A DNA stretch of 43,893 nucleotides, from positions 1 through 43,893 of the IMG/VR virus record IMGVR_UViG_3300045284_000173; one strand, given 5' to 3'. Below the pieces are notes generated by a model. It did no database searches. It was not told the origin of the DNA and saw only the letters and a list, made by a program, of their open reading frames with translations. Position 1 is the first letter of the stretch, and every line of letters begins with the position of its first letter. Made by a program: the position numbers and the translations under genes. Below, in pieces: positions 31,477 to 39,706 of this stretch. The DNA comes from a virus.

Positions 31477-31637
31477 TACTTCCTCGCGTTTGCCAACCAC
31501 AACATTGCCGTATCCAGTTCTGTCAGAGCGATAGAGATACTTCGACCATCGAACGACCCCGGTTTCTCCTTCAATTTCTGGATGGAGTCATACTGTTCCT
31601 GCAGACCGACAATAATAGCGATAATTTCTTCGTCCAT
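31476..31637 (-). CDS. 53-residue candidate Acb2/Tad1-like helical-hairpin protein
   Basis: Both ends are TAATG couplings, which supports a real gene. The protein is two helices separated by EKPGSFDGRS; the second helix reads SIALTELDTAMLWLANAR. This is close to the pattern (S/I)-x-A-(L/I)-T-x-L-(E/D)-x-A-x-x-W that I associate with Acb2/Tad1-domain proteins, phage sponges that sequester cyclic oligonucleotide or gcADPR signals of CBASS and Thoeris defence. The match is by eye only. A generic helical phage protein is the alternative. Confidence 0.45.
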   Translation of the reverse strand: MDEEIIAIIVGLQEQYDSIQKLKEKPGSFDGRSISIALTELDTAMLWLANARK

Positions 31638-31834
31638 TACTTCTTCTTCCTCTCTGGTTCTGGGTTAAGATCCGTGATCGGACGACCAGCATACCCCGGT
31701 AGTCCTTCCCATGTATGACGACGATCAGACCCATGTTTATCATGTCCCTTCGGTTTCGTACACCGTTCCATCAGCATACTCTGAGCATAACAAAGTACTG
31801 GATCGACGATATTAGGAACTTGGATGACCTTCAT
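31637..31834 (-). CDS. Small hypothetical protein after portal
   Basis: This encodes 65 residues. CYAQSMLMERCTKPKGHDKH contains two Cys and His residues that could bind metal, followed by RRHTWEGLPGYAG and a basic end (PEPERKKK). The ATGA overlap with the portal stop and the coupled downstream gene place it in the packaging operon. Function unknown. Confidence 0.55.
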   Translation of the reverse strand: MKVIQVPNIVDPVLCYAQSMLMERCTKPKGHDKHGSDRRHTWEGLPGYAGRPITDLNPEPERKKK

Positions 31835-33894
31835 TGGACTTGTGGTTTCACACCCGGTCGCTGTCCTGACAGATCAGCCGATTGCTGATTAAGAGGTCGG
31901 ACCTTATCTGCAGGCCCACCGTGGGGAGCGGCCCCATCCTGATGGGTTTGCTGTGGCGCGATCTTTCCGCTCGCATCCCGAAGTCCAAGGATCATCTGAC
32001 TATTCAGTTCCTGAGCACTCATCTGTACGGCATCGGGCGTGATCTTGATGCCACATTGCGCCAGGATTTCGAGGACCATCGGAGCCTGCGGACCGAGCAA
32101 GTCATCACCCTTGAAAGTAAAACCGACTGACGGGTCTGGTTTCTTCGGTTCGGGCGGCGGAACGATAATATCGACAGGATTCAGTCCGGCCTTGACCATC
32201 AAATTCTCAAGAAGCTTCCCCCGGTCCACACGAGAGTCCTTTGCCACCATCTGATATAGGTCAAGCGCGAACTTTCGTTCCGTAGCGGCATCGAGCTTCA
32301 CCTGAGAGTCTGGGCGTGCTTTGAAAACGAACCTCCCGTCCCAATTCTGCTTATCCCACTTCGCCCACTCTTGCGCGGCAGCCGGTCCAATCAGTGGAAT
32401 GGCCAACTGCGGCGTGAGGAACCGGCAGACGAGCGAACTAAATTTCTGAACCCCCTTAATATACCACGCTAAGACGGCTCGTCGTTCGGCGTCGAGTCGG
32501 ACGGATCGGATTTTGTCAACGGTCCCGATTTCGGTCGCCGTTCGGTTCGAGTCACCGGATACACCAGCGCCAATGCTATCCATACCAAGAGTGCGATCCA
32601 GATCATGCTGGATATAATCATTGGCCGTATAACTCCCTCGGGTTTGGGTGCCTTGTGCGACTTGCACCATGATTTTGTCGATACCCGCCATCAGGGCGTC
32701 ACCCTCGACAGGAATTAGAGCACCAATTGTGCCATTTTGAATCTTCTCGAGGGCTTCGGGCGTCAGTTTAGCCGAGTCATAGAGCATTCGAGGGATGTTG
32801 GCGTCTCGCTCTTGGACCTGTTGGGTGCGAAATGTACACAATTCTCGGACAAGCGGCCGAATCATCGAACTATCGGACGGCACATAGGCGCTATCGGGCA
32901 GCGAACGGATTGCCAACACATGAATCGGATAGCCAATCATGCTGTTCGCGCTCAGACGACCATTCGGCAGTAAGGTCTGATAGGGGTTGTCAACCGTCTT
33001 CTCGCAGAACCCGTCAAAGCCGTCCACCAAAATGTGGCGTCGAATCAGTCGCGGGTTCTTTGCGTCCTGATCGAAGATACTCGCATAATACCAGATTTCG
33101 GTCCCCTCGACATAGGGAATGGTCGTCACCTGACTCTGGTCCTGCACCGATTCCAGTACCTTCTTGTCTTTTTCGGTCGTCGGCGTGTAATCTACCGGCA
33201 AATTCATGATCGATTCTGCGTCTGGAACTGGCAACCGAAAATCCATAGCCAAGTAGGGCGACTTATCGTAATCGGTGTCCGTAAAGTCCGCAGGAATACG
33301 AAATTTTTTCGAAGGAATCCGGTCCCAATACCATTGTTCTGCTATCGGAACAGGAATCGCCCCTTGAGGGTCCATCTGTGGGTCCTTCGCCATCATATCT
33401 GGCGTCGGAACCGTCTGTCCCTGAGCCGCCGAGAACCCGATCTTCGTCGCTCCTACCCCGGCCGTCACCAAACAATCGAGAATCACCTTGTGGATCGTCG
33501 GCAAAACGTTCGCTTCCTCTAGCAAATCATTCATGATCTCACGGTGCGCCATGATAATTGGGTCGGCCGGAAGGGTCATTGGAGGTGGCTGGCCGGGAAT
33601 CATTGCAGCCGGTGCCTTCTCCATGAAAACGCCCTTCGCGCTCAACATGAGATCGGGCGTCTCGTAGAACAACTGCGATTTCTTGACCTCGGCCGACGTA
33701 AAGTCCGAATTCGTATTGACGTAATTTGAGTTATGGTCGGTCGCGATCAGGGCGTCCGGAGACTTACCCTGAAAATACCGAAGATTTTCTTCCCAATCCC
33801 GCCAATGGTTATTCTCAGCCACCCGCCGTGATCGAGTAATCTCCTCAGCCCACGCTTCGGCCTTCGAAAAGTCTACAGACAGATTATTCGGCAT
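31831..33894 (-). CDS. Portal protein
   Basis: This encodes 687 residues. The N-terminal region has EENLRYFQGKSPDALIATDH, then a conserved-looking WYWDRIPSKKFRIPADFTD (about 187). A long helical core follows, with RTQQVQERDANIPRMLYD and RTATEIGTVDKIRSVRLDAERR (the last split by a turn). The low-complexity C-terminus is Gln-rich. Gene order terL-portal and length are typical for short-tailed phage portals. Its start overlaps the terL stop (TAATG). Confidence 0.8.
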   Translation of the reverse strand: MPNNLSVDFSKAEAWAEEITRSRRVAENNHWRDWEENLRYFQGKSPDALIATDHNSNYVNTNSDFTSAEVKKSQLFYETPDLMLSAKGVFMEKAPAAMIPGQPPPMTLPADPIIMAHREIMNDLLEEANVLPTIHKVILDCLVTAGVGATKIGFSAAQGQTVPTPDMMAKDPQMDPQGAIPVPIAEQWYWDRIPSKKFRIPADFTDTDYDKSPYLAMDFRLPVPDAESIMNLPVDYTPTTEKDKKVLESVQDQSQVTTIPYVEGTEIWYYASIFDQDAKNPRLIRRHILVDGFDGFCEKTVDNPYQTLLPNGRLSANSMIGYPIHVLAIRSLPDSAYVPSDSSMIRPLVRELCTFRTQQVQERDANIPRMLYDSAKLTPEALEKIQNGTIGALIPVEGDALMAGIDKIMVQVAQGTQTRGSYTANDYIQHDLDRTLGMDSIGAGVSGDSNRTATEIGTVDKIRSVRLDAERRAVLAWYIKGVQKFSSLVCRFLTPQLAIPLIGPAAAQEWAKWDKQNWDGRFVFKARPDSQVKLDAATERKFALDLYQMVAKDSRVDRGKLLENLMVKAGLNPVDIIVPPPEPKKPDPSVGFTFKGDDLLGPQAPMVLEILAQCGIKITPDAVQMSAQELNSQMILGLRDASGKIAPQQTHQDGAAPHGGPADKVRPLNQQSADLSGQRPGVKPQVQ

Positions 33895-35525
33895 TATCGG
33901 CTTTCAGTACCGAGAAGAGGGACAGTTATTTGTCGTCCTTGTCCTCGGAACCACGCAGGACTGTAGGGTTCGATGGCTTTGGGTTTGGGCGTACTGCGCC
34001 ACCGCACGCCGGACACACCGCCGTATCGGGCGGCATCGACCCAATGGTCGTCTCCCTTGGTATCAATATCTTCGGGGTCATTTTTAGCCTGTAGCTGGGC
34101 TGGTAAAGTCCTAACGCCGTAAGTGCATCGCGGAGATACCAGTAGCCAGGGTCGGCCGTCCGGAGCCAGTCTAAACAGCTCATGTAGGCGCTGCCAGCCC
34201 GACCGACGATCATTGTTGGCCTTAGCGACGGGGATTCGGTATTTGAGAAAGGTATCCGCGATGGATTCACCGATCTGTCCGGTGTTCTGCCAGCAAGCGG
34301 GATCTGTCCAACAGGTCGGAACCTTTGGGAGTCCTCGGTCGGTGCATCTCCGCTTAATCTCTGTCGCCACGTCTTTGACAGTGAGTTTAGATCCAACCAC
34401 ATCGCCATTGAACTTGTATTCGTCCTCTATGTAGTAACGTCCGTCGGCAAGTGCGACCCACCAGAGCACGACGCCGGGAGCGTTGCGACCCCAGTCCATG
34501 GATAGGAACCGGGGACACTCGATAGATACAGGCCCGAGATCAACAACATGCTTGGCGACTCGGAACTCATCAAAGAATTGTCCTTCGAAGACTCCCCAAT
34601 CGCCATCGAGAAGTTGTCGTTTACGGTTTTCACGCAACCCTGCAAGGGATTGTTCATACCCACCTGCCTTGATATAGGGGTTATCTCTCAGGTACGCGGG
34701 GAAGAACGCCCACTGACTCGCATCATACGTGCTGAATTCCTCGGGGTCTGGACTTTTGTCAATAAAGAAGTCCTTGACCCAAGCACCGCCACGCCCACCA
34801 GGGTTACTAGCAGCGAGAATAAAAGATCCATCATAATCGTCCGCGAGATTCCCTCTCAACTCGACCATCGCGGGGTTGGTCGTCCGTGCTCGTGTGAACA
34901 GTTCTAGCATCAGGTCACGTGGGAACGTCACGAGTTCGTCCGGCACTATGACATCATACTCACTAGAGAGGTAATTTTCGATATCTGCTGCTGCATCGAG
35001 GTAACCGCATCGGATAATCGCTGGAGGTCCATGAGGATGGTCGAAGGTAGCGATTTTGTCGGTACGGTTCCAGTCTGCGCCTCGTTCAGCGAGTTCATGT
35101 CCCATGAATCGGAGATGGGATTGGTCGAGGTCCTTAAGGGTCCTGCGTAAAAGTAAGGCATGAAGCCCAGGGACTTGTCGGGCAAAGAGATAGAGCTGCT
35201 CCCGCAAAAACCGGCTTTTGCCCGGGCCTGCTGCGCCTCCAGCCAAGAGTCTACGTATTCTTGAGTCGTAGGCTGCTTCGTGCCAAACAGTTTGTGCAGG
35301 AGCCGGAACATAGAGGTACTTTTGGACGCGTCCATCTTTATCCTGCGTAATCGTGGCATACTTGAGTTGTCGTAAGGCACACGGTGGGTTCGGACACCAC
35401 CAACACCCTTGAATATGGACTAACGAATGTCCGGACCAACAGCACTTCGCACTCGGGTGGACCAAGGCAGGACCGCCAGTCCGGTCGGGCGACAGGACTG
35501 ACGGTGTGTTGGGGTAGGTCATCAT
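33894..35525 (-). CDS. terL: Terminase large subunit
   Basis: This encodes 543 residues. Walker A is GGAAGPGKS (about 94-102) and Walker B is YDVIVPDE (about 189). The coupling motif region is ILAASNPGG (about 234) and the nuclease aspartate is in LSMDWGRN (about 346), with later acidic motifs TCWTDPACW and GDDHWVDAARYG. The first 55 residues hold a Cys/His cluster (CCWSGH ... CWWCPNPPC) that looks like an added zinc finger before the ATPase. The promoter at 35531-35559 would place the transcript start at or next to the start codon, so translation may be leaderless. The motor and nuclease are complete. Confidence 0.9.
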   Translation of the reverse strand: MMTYPNTPSVLSPDRTGGPALVHPSAKCCWSGHSLVHIQGCWWCPNPPCALRQLKYATITQDKDGRVQKYLYVPAPAQTVWHEAAYDSRIRRLLAGGAAGPGKSRFLREQLYLFARQVPGLHALLLRRTLKDLDQSHLRFMGHELAERGADWNRTDKIATFDHPHGPPAIIRCGYLDAAADIENYLSSEYDVIVPDELVTFPRDLMLELFTRARTTNPAMVELRGNLADDYDGSFILAASNPGGRGGAWVKDFFIDKSPDPEEFSTYDASQWAFFPAYLRDNPYIKAGGYEQSLAGLRENRKRQLLDGDWGVFEGQFFDEFRVAKHVVDLGPVSIECPRFLSMDWGRNAPGVVLWWVALADGRYYIEDEYKFNGDVVGSKLTVKDVATEIKRRCTDRGLPKVPTCWTDPACWQNTGQIGESIADTFLKYRIPVAKANNDRRSGWQRLHELFRLAPDGRPWLLVSPRCTYGVRTLPAQLQAKNDPEDIDTKGDDHWVDAARYGGVSGVRWRSTPKPKAIEPYSPAWFRGQGRQITVPLLGTESR

Positions 35526-35530
35526 GTAGC

Positions 35531-35559
35531 ATTATAATGCAATCGTGTAAGAATTACAA
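35531..35559 (-). promoter_or_regulatory. Sigma70-type promoter for terL and the late arm
   Basis: On the minus strand TTGTAA (35554-35559) and TATAAT (35531-35536) are separated by 17 bp. The -10 is a perfect consensus hexamer and the -35 matches TTGACA at four of six positions. The expected transcript start is about 35524, at the terL start codon. The spacer overlaps a 13-bp motif (GTAATTCTTACAC) that is repeated in the opposite orientation at 36769-36781. Confidence 0.65.
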
Positions 35560-35567
35560 GGTAAATA

Positions 35568-36758
35568 TTACTCGATGATACGACTCTGCCAGGCCGCTGC
35601 AATGTCTCGGGTCAGCCCATCCATCACTAAACTCCGCTGGCTGAAGTAGTTATGAAAGACCATCCCGGCGACTTCGGCCGAGTAATGTTGGGCAAACCGC
35701 CGAGCCATTGCGGCGTCGTACTGCGGGGCCGTCCCATTTGTCCCGAATTTCGGCGGCTCACTGATGATTAGCGGAACCTGCACATTATCCCGAATCTGAA
35801 GGGTAACCGGACTCGCCACCGTATCCAATAAGGCAGCCGGAAGGTCCTGTCGGGGATGAAACTCCGCGAAGGATGCAGTGCCAATCGGCAGAGGCTGATA
35901 CGGATTCGGGTCGGCGGTCCAGCTACCCTTACTCCACGTCACGCGAGGGTCCACCATTGTGTCATCCCGCGTGCCATTTTTATCTCGTTGGTTTCCATAC
36001 GACAGCGCAATAACCGTTCCTTGAACCGTTTCACCAACCGCCTTCCAAAGGTTCGCTCGCTTTGTGAAATCCGGTACAATATCCTGAGCGTCCACAAACA
36101 CATTGGCATTTAGAACGATACCTTGTGTATTTACGAAGTCTGTGAAAGGTCGAATCTGGTTAAAGACGCCAGAATCCAATGTATTAATCGTGGCAATCGT
36201 ATTCTGGGCCTTCGACCCCATAAACCACGTACGCCACATGTCAAACTTCAGGTCCTTAGACTCCTGCACGATATCCAATAGCCCGTGGTCGCCATCCAAC
36301 CACCGCCTAAAGGCAAAAAATTGGTCAATGCCCCGAAGCACTCTTCGTGATCCGTTCGCATGGATGAAGTCTCGGCCTCGGATTTGCAGGGGTTCGGCCT
36401 TCGACTCAACCAAACCATCAAGGATTAGTGTGATCCCCAATCCAACCACTCCAGGCCTCGTCAGGACATTTCCGGACTTCTGGAAGACCTCCCACTCTCC
36501 GGGATTCGTTCGTGCTCCTGAACGCGATTCTAAGCTTCCTGAGGGGGTTTCTGTGAGCCATCGGTTGGCGGCGAGGAATCGGACAGCCACATGGTCGTCA
36601 ACGGGCACCAGTTCGACCTCTTCCCACGACCCAATGACCTTCCGATCCACGTATACTGGAAAATCTGAGTCCGGTCGCGTATCCGGAACCCTCGGTTCCA
36701 CGCCGATAGCCAGCCCATTCAGCCGAATCCCTAATGCCATACCCCGACCACCATGCAA
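35568..36758 (-). CDS. Fascin-like and glycoside-hydrolase-like protein
   Basis: This encodes 396 residues (ATG 36758; a second ATG at 36740 is an alternative). An N-terminal module, about 50-100, reads EVELVPVDDHVAVRFLAANR ... GEWEVFQKSG, like a beta-trefoil actin-crosslinking (fascin-like) repeat. It is followed by a possible GH5-like barrel (FIHANGSRRVLRG, FFAFRRWLDGDHG, LKFDMWRTWFM). No signal peptide. It is the first gene of the late arm, upstream of terL. Candidates are a virion-borne glycan-active enzyme or a tailspike-like depolymerase. Catalytic Glu residues could not be fixed by eye. Confidence 0.5.
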   Translation of the reverse strand: MHGGRGMALGIRLNGLAIGVEPRVPDTRPDSDFPVYVDRKVIGSWEEVELVPVDDHVAVRFLAANRWLTETPSGSLESRSGARTNPGEWEVFQKSGNVLTRPGVVGLGITLILDGLVESKAEPLQIRGRDFIHANGSRRVLRGIDQFFAFRRWLDGDHGLLDIVQESKDLKFDMWRTWFMGSKAQNTIATINTLDSGVFNQIRPFTDFVNTQGIVLNANVFVDAQDIVPDFTKRANLWKAVGETVQGTVIALSYGNQRDKNGTRDDTMVDPRVTWSKGSWTADPNPYQPLPIGTASFAEFHPRQDLPAALLDTVASPVTLQIRDNVQVPLIISEPPKFGTNGTAPQYDAAMARRFAQHYSAEVAGMVFHNYFSQRSLVMDGLTRDIAAAWQSRIIE

Positions 36759-37148
36759 TTCTTACGCCGTAATTCTTACACGGTGCGTAGAATACACACG
36801 GTATTCGACGCAGAAGTTACTGCCACAAAGTGGCACAACTGCCATGTCATGACACTGACAGTTTCTCATTCTTTTGGCCAAAATCTTGAGTTACTGCCAT
36901 GGCAGTAATCAGTCTTTCTGCCACCCTTACTGCCACTTATTTTTAGGGTTAAGTGTCGTGCGCCCAATAGGTTATCCTGCTGCCACACTTACTGCCAAAC
37001 CCTCTAGATAGCCGTCCCAAGTGTCATTTCTCCCTGTATCTATAGATACAGGGAAAACACAGAGAAAATTATTTCTACTGACAGTTCCTCTGCTGCCGCA
37101 GGTCTGGCCCACACATTGCATTAGGTCAGGTCAAAGGAGTCCGACATC
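36759..37148. promoter_or_regulatory. Divergent control region with TTACTGCCA repeats and palindromes
   Basis: No gene is seen in these 390 bp between the two arms. TTACTGCCA occurs at 36817-36825, 36891-36899, 36927-36935 and 36989-36997. The 36891 copy meets its complement to form the perfect palindrome TTACTGCCATGGCAGTAA (36891-36908), and variants lie at 36836 and 36915. TGTCATGACA (36845-36854) and a 24-bp perfect palindrome with core CTGTATCTATAGATACAG (37031-37054) follow. GTAAGAATT appears twice on the minus strand at 36761-36781. AAAGGAG near 37134 serves the next gene. Operators or an iteron-type origin are both possible; no firm promoter was identified. Confidence 0.65.
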
Positions 37149-37274
37149 ATGAATATCGTCTTCGAAACCCTCTTGAACGCGCTGTGGTCCTACCTGCAAA
37201 AGCACCCCGACCAGATCGAGCACATCATTGAACTGTTGGTCCAGAAGGCTGTCACAGCTCTAGAGGCCAAGTGA
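37149..37274 (+). CDS. 41-residue small protein at the head of the lysis module
   Basis: ATG with an AAAGGAG ribosome-binding site nine bases upstream. The peptide is an amphipathic helix (NIVFETLLNALWSYLQKHPD) plus a second helix (IIELLVQKAVTALEAK). I have seen similar short proteins before endolysin genes in phages; role unknown. It is followed at 37271 by a 14-codon GTG frame that is probably not a gene. Confidence 0.6.
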   Translation: MNIVFETLLNALWSYLQKHPDQIEHIIELLVQKAVTALEAK

Positions 37275-37319
37275 TCGCCTGGTTGTTCGGGTCGCTCGTG
37301 GAGATCTTGGATTAGCCTC

Positions 37320-37664
37320 ATGACCCTCCGCGAGAAACAGAGTCTATTTGGGCGACTGGTCGGCCAACTGCTGGGGTACATCTATACGTCAGGCTATGAG
37401 ATTACCTTCGGCGAGACCTATCGGTCGCCCGAGGAGGCTGCTCGCCTCGCCCACCTCGGCCTTGGGATTACCCAATCCCTCCATACCTCCCGCCTTGCTA
37501 TCGACTTGAACCTCTTCCATAATGGGACATATTTGCCGAATGCCGAAGACCATCGGTTTTTTGGCCTGTGGTGGGAATCTCAGCACCCACTTTGCCGCTG
37601 GGGTGGACATTTCACTAGACCGGATGGCAACCACTATTCCCTCGAACATGAAGGCCGTCAGTAA
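37320..37664 (+). CDS. M15-family peptidase, endolysin
   Basis: This encodes 114 residues. The zinc-binding signatures of the D-Ala-D-Ala carboxypeptidase/L,D-endopeptidase (VanY-like) group are SLHTSRLAIDLNLF (His and Asp, about 57-70) and HYSLEHEG (about 105). ETYRSPEEAARLAHLG precedes them as in the family. No signal peptide, so release needs a holin; a membrane protein gene overlaps its 3' end. It probably cleaves peptidoglycan cross-links during lysis. It lies in the plus-strand arm, opposite the late genes. Confidence 0.85.
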   Translation: MTLREKQSLFGRLVGQLLGYIYTSGYEITFGETYRSPEEAARLAHLGLGITQSLHTSRLAIDLNLFHNGTYLPNAEDHRFFGLWWESQHPLCRWGGHFTRPDGNHYSLEHEGRQ

Positions 37665-37827
37665 TCGAGTATTCGGCTGGGCCTGTATATTTCTAGGGGT
37701 CCCATTGCTGGTCCTCCCCGGACCTGGTATCCCCTTTATTCTGTTAGGCTTAGGCCTCCTCGCTCCCACCACACCTTGGGCTGCTAAGCTCATCAATAGA
37801 ATCAAGAAGTTCATCAGTCGATCCTGA
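37648..37827 (+). CDS. PGPGW-type small membrane protein, possible holin
   Basis: The start is placed at ATG 37648, overlapping the endolysin stop, giving 59 residues. A hydrophobic N-terminal span (FGWACIFLGVPLLVLPGPG) contains the PGPG turn of the PGPGW transmembrane family. A second span (PFILLGLGLLAP) and a basic tail (AAKLINRIKKFIS) follow. Overlap with the endolysin suggests a lysis role such as a pinholin or holin. PGPGW proteins are otherwise of unknown function. Confidence 0.6.
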   Translation: MKAVSNRVFGWACIFLGVPLLVLPGPGIPFILLGLGLLAPTTPWAAKLINRIKKFISRS

Positions 37828-38228
37828 CACCCTTCATTGCCCCGCCCGCCCCGGATGGGTCCCTCGGCGATTCGTCCGCCGGAGGGTCGGCCTGAGGTCT
37901 GGCTGATTGGATGGTCCTGACCAGCTGCCATACTGTCAATCCTACATTTTTGTCACCCATTATGTAGGCCAGGATGTGAGTGTCGGGGACTCAAGGTTGG
38001 CCCGCTCATTCCACTTACAACTGTAGTAGGCCCTGTCCGCAATCCATACACAGGGTGAACGTCAGAGTTACACTCGTGTGTAGATGTGACGCGAACGGTC
38101 CTGGTATAGATTGTGCGCTATTGGTGTGACATGACACTTGTATGGTTTTCATACGGTGGTATGGTCTGTGCTATCTTGTCTGGCAGCAACCACGGCAGAA
38201 ACTGCCAAAGCTGAAAGAAGGTGTAACG
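37828..38228. promoter_or_regulatory. Intergenic region, 400 bp, with inverted repeats
   Basis: No convincing gene. An inverted repeat CCTACAT/ATGTAGG lies at 37941-37968, GGCAG-AAA-CTGCC at 38194-38206, and a GC-rich imperfect stem at about 37860-37890. A weak sigma70-like pair TTGTAT (38138-38143) and TATGGT (38160-38165), spacer 16, precedes the gene at 38229. The region may hold a second early promoter. Confidence 0.4.
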
Positions 38229-38441
38229 ATGGCTGGTAAACGTTTCGTAAAACCTGTCAAAGCCCAGATAGCGCCCGTGACCCCACATCGTGAACCGTAT
38301 GACATCTGGCTAGCTCAGGACAAAATCACCCGAGAAGAGTATCGGTATGTCCTGGCACAAACCAAACGTCAACATCCTGATTGGACCCTAGAACAGCGTC
38401 GGACATACGCTCAGAATGCTGCACAATCGTTGTTCGATTAA
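38229..38441 (+). CDS. Small basic phage protein
   Basis: The start is ATG 38229 with GAAGGTG upstream, rather than an earlier start at 38142. 70 residues: GKRFVKPVKAQIAPVTPHRE, then YDIWLAQDKITREEYRYVLAQ, and a helical end. The charge pattern suggests nucleic acid or protein binding. It starts the block of small genes before the helicase; function unknown. Confidence 0.55.
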   Translation: MAGKRFVKPVKAQIAPVTPHREPYDIWLAQDKITREEYRYVLAQTKRQHPDWTLEQRRTYAQNAAQSLFD

Positions 38442-38456
38442 TCTTAGGAGCGCACA

Positions 38457-38759
38457 ATGGACACACTGTATCGGCTGTATACGGAAGGCGGACCGCGACG
38501 TGAGGCAAAGGTCCGCGAGATTGTCGGAGCGCAGTTTGACGGCTTTACCATCCTGCAGGCTGAGGGAAGCTGGAAAGGCCAGCGCGAGAACAGCATTGTC
38601 GTTGAGATACTCGTTGATAGCAACGAGATACGTTCGACGGTATCGGGTCAGGTGTCAGTCGAGGATGTTGTCCGCATAGTTGCGACCGACATCAAGTTCC
38701 TTAACGTGCAAGAGACGGTCATAGTCACACGACAGAACGTTACGGTAGACTTCATTTAA
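38457..38759 (+). CDS. Conserved hypothetical protein
   Basis: This encodes 100 residues with TTAGGAG upstream. Mixed alpha/beta with LYRLYTEGGPRREAKVREI, then FTILQAEGSWKGQRENSIVV, and a C-terminal VIVTRQNVTVDFI. The layout resembles small phage proteins in early regions; no function is known to me. Confidence 0.55.
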   Translation: MDTLYRLYTEGGPRREAKVREIVGAQFDGFTILQAEGSWKGQRENSIVVEILVDSNEIRSTVSGQVSVEDVVRIVATDIKFLNVQETVIVTRQNVTVDFI

Positions 38760-38817
38760 GGTCTTGCCTCCTGCGGTCAGCTATGCTACGGTATGGCTGA
38801 CCAGAGGATACAATATC

Positions 38818-39519
38818 ATGAAGAGTCAGTATGACAATCGGTTGCCAGAACTTCGGGCGAATCTGCGGACCGTCTGGGCGCAAGTCACTATAGAGGATAT
38901 GGTCCGGGGTCAGGCCTGGTATGCGGACGCACAGGCGGTTGTGCGAGAGTGGTCCAGGCACTACGGTCTGTCGATTGAAACGGTCGCCAGTGTGGTGGCA
39001 GCACTTTCACCACAATGCCGCTGGGGGCGTAACCTTGTGTGCGCCACGAATGTCCTAGATGAACGGCCGATGAGTTTAGGCGAGGGGGCGTTCCCTGAGA
39101 ACTATCGGAAGGCCGAAGCCATTCTGAGAGATAGGGCCGATTCAATCCTGCCCTATTTCAAGTCTGCGCCGAAGGTCGCCAGCTTTCAGCAGAACCTCCA
39201 GGGGAATATGGAATTCGTGACGGTGGATACGCACGCTGCACAGGCCGCCTTGAATGACCCGACAGCCAAGATTAGCCTAAAGTGGGCGGCCTATGTGGTG
39301 TTCGCGTCGGCGTTTGCGAGCAATGCGGCGGAGGTCGGCTTGACCCCAGCGGAGTATCAAGCGATATTGTGGGTCGCGTGGAAGCGGCTGTATCCTCCGG
39401 CCGATAAGCGGTCGAGGATACGCAAGGCCAAGGTCACTAAGTATCGGAAAGGGAGGAGGCAGTATGACGATTCATCCATCGTTGACGGAAGCGCGCATCG
39501 TCAAGGCAGTCCGGCATAA
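38818..39519 (+). CDS. DUF7178-like phage protein
   Basis: The start is ATG 38818 with AGAGGA upstream; 233 residues. The order RGQAWYADAQAVVREWSRHY, ETVASVVAALSPQCRWGRNL, KVASFQQNLQG and FVTVDTHAAQAAL matches a phage family I know as DUF7178. That family has a helix-rich body and a conserved D-T-H, here VTVDTHAA. Speculatively a helix-hairpin-helix-type DNA-acting fold. The C-terminus is basic. Activity unknown. Confidence 0.65.
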   Translation: MKSQYDNRLPELRANLRTVWAQVTIEDMVRGQAWYADAQAVVREWSRHYGLSIETVASVVAALSPQCRWGRNLVCATNVLDERPMSLGEGAFPENYRKAEAILRDRADSILPYFKSAPKVASFQQNLQGNMEFVTVDTHAAQAALNDPTAKISLKWAAYVVFASAFASNAAEVGLTPAEYQAILWVAWKRLYPPADKRSRIRKAKVTKYRKGRRQYDDSSIVDGSAHRQGSPA

Positions 39520-39706
39520 CATGAGTCACGACGAATTCACGGGCTTCTGTGTGGCCTGCGGACGCAAGGCCAAGCAGAACTGTGAGGGAGATGCCGAGAA
39601 CTATCCGTGTTTGTTCAAGTCCTGCGGGCAAGCGGCTGTATATGGGGCTGAACAGTTGTTACTGATGACGGTCGCCTACCAGGAGACATCACATGAAAAG
39701 AAGTAG
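39464..39706 (+). CDS. Zinc-ribbon phage protein
   Basis: This encodes 80 residues, overlapping the preceding gene by 56 bp. C-x2-C pairs in FTGFCVACGRKAKQNC and CLFKSCGQAAVYGAEQLL match a common small phage family with a GFC-x-x-CG and a VYGAE motif. Probably metal binding. Role unknown. Confidence 0.65.
   Translation: MTIHPSLTEARIVKAVRHNMSHDEFTGFCVACGRKAKQNCEGDAENYPCLFKSCGQAAVYGAEQLLLMTVAYQETSHEKK

Noticed and set aside
37271-37315. 14-codon GTG frame after the 41-residue gene
   Set aside because: Too short, and no ribosome-binding site beyond the coupling overlap; cannot be told from chance.
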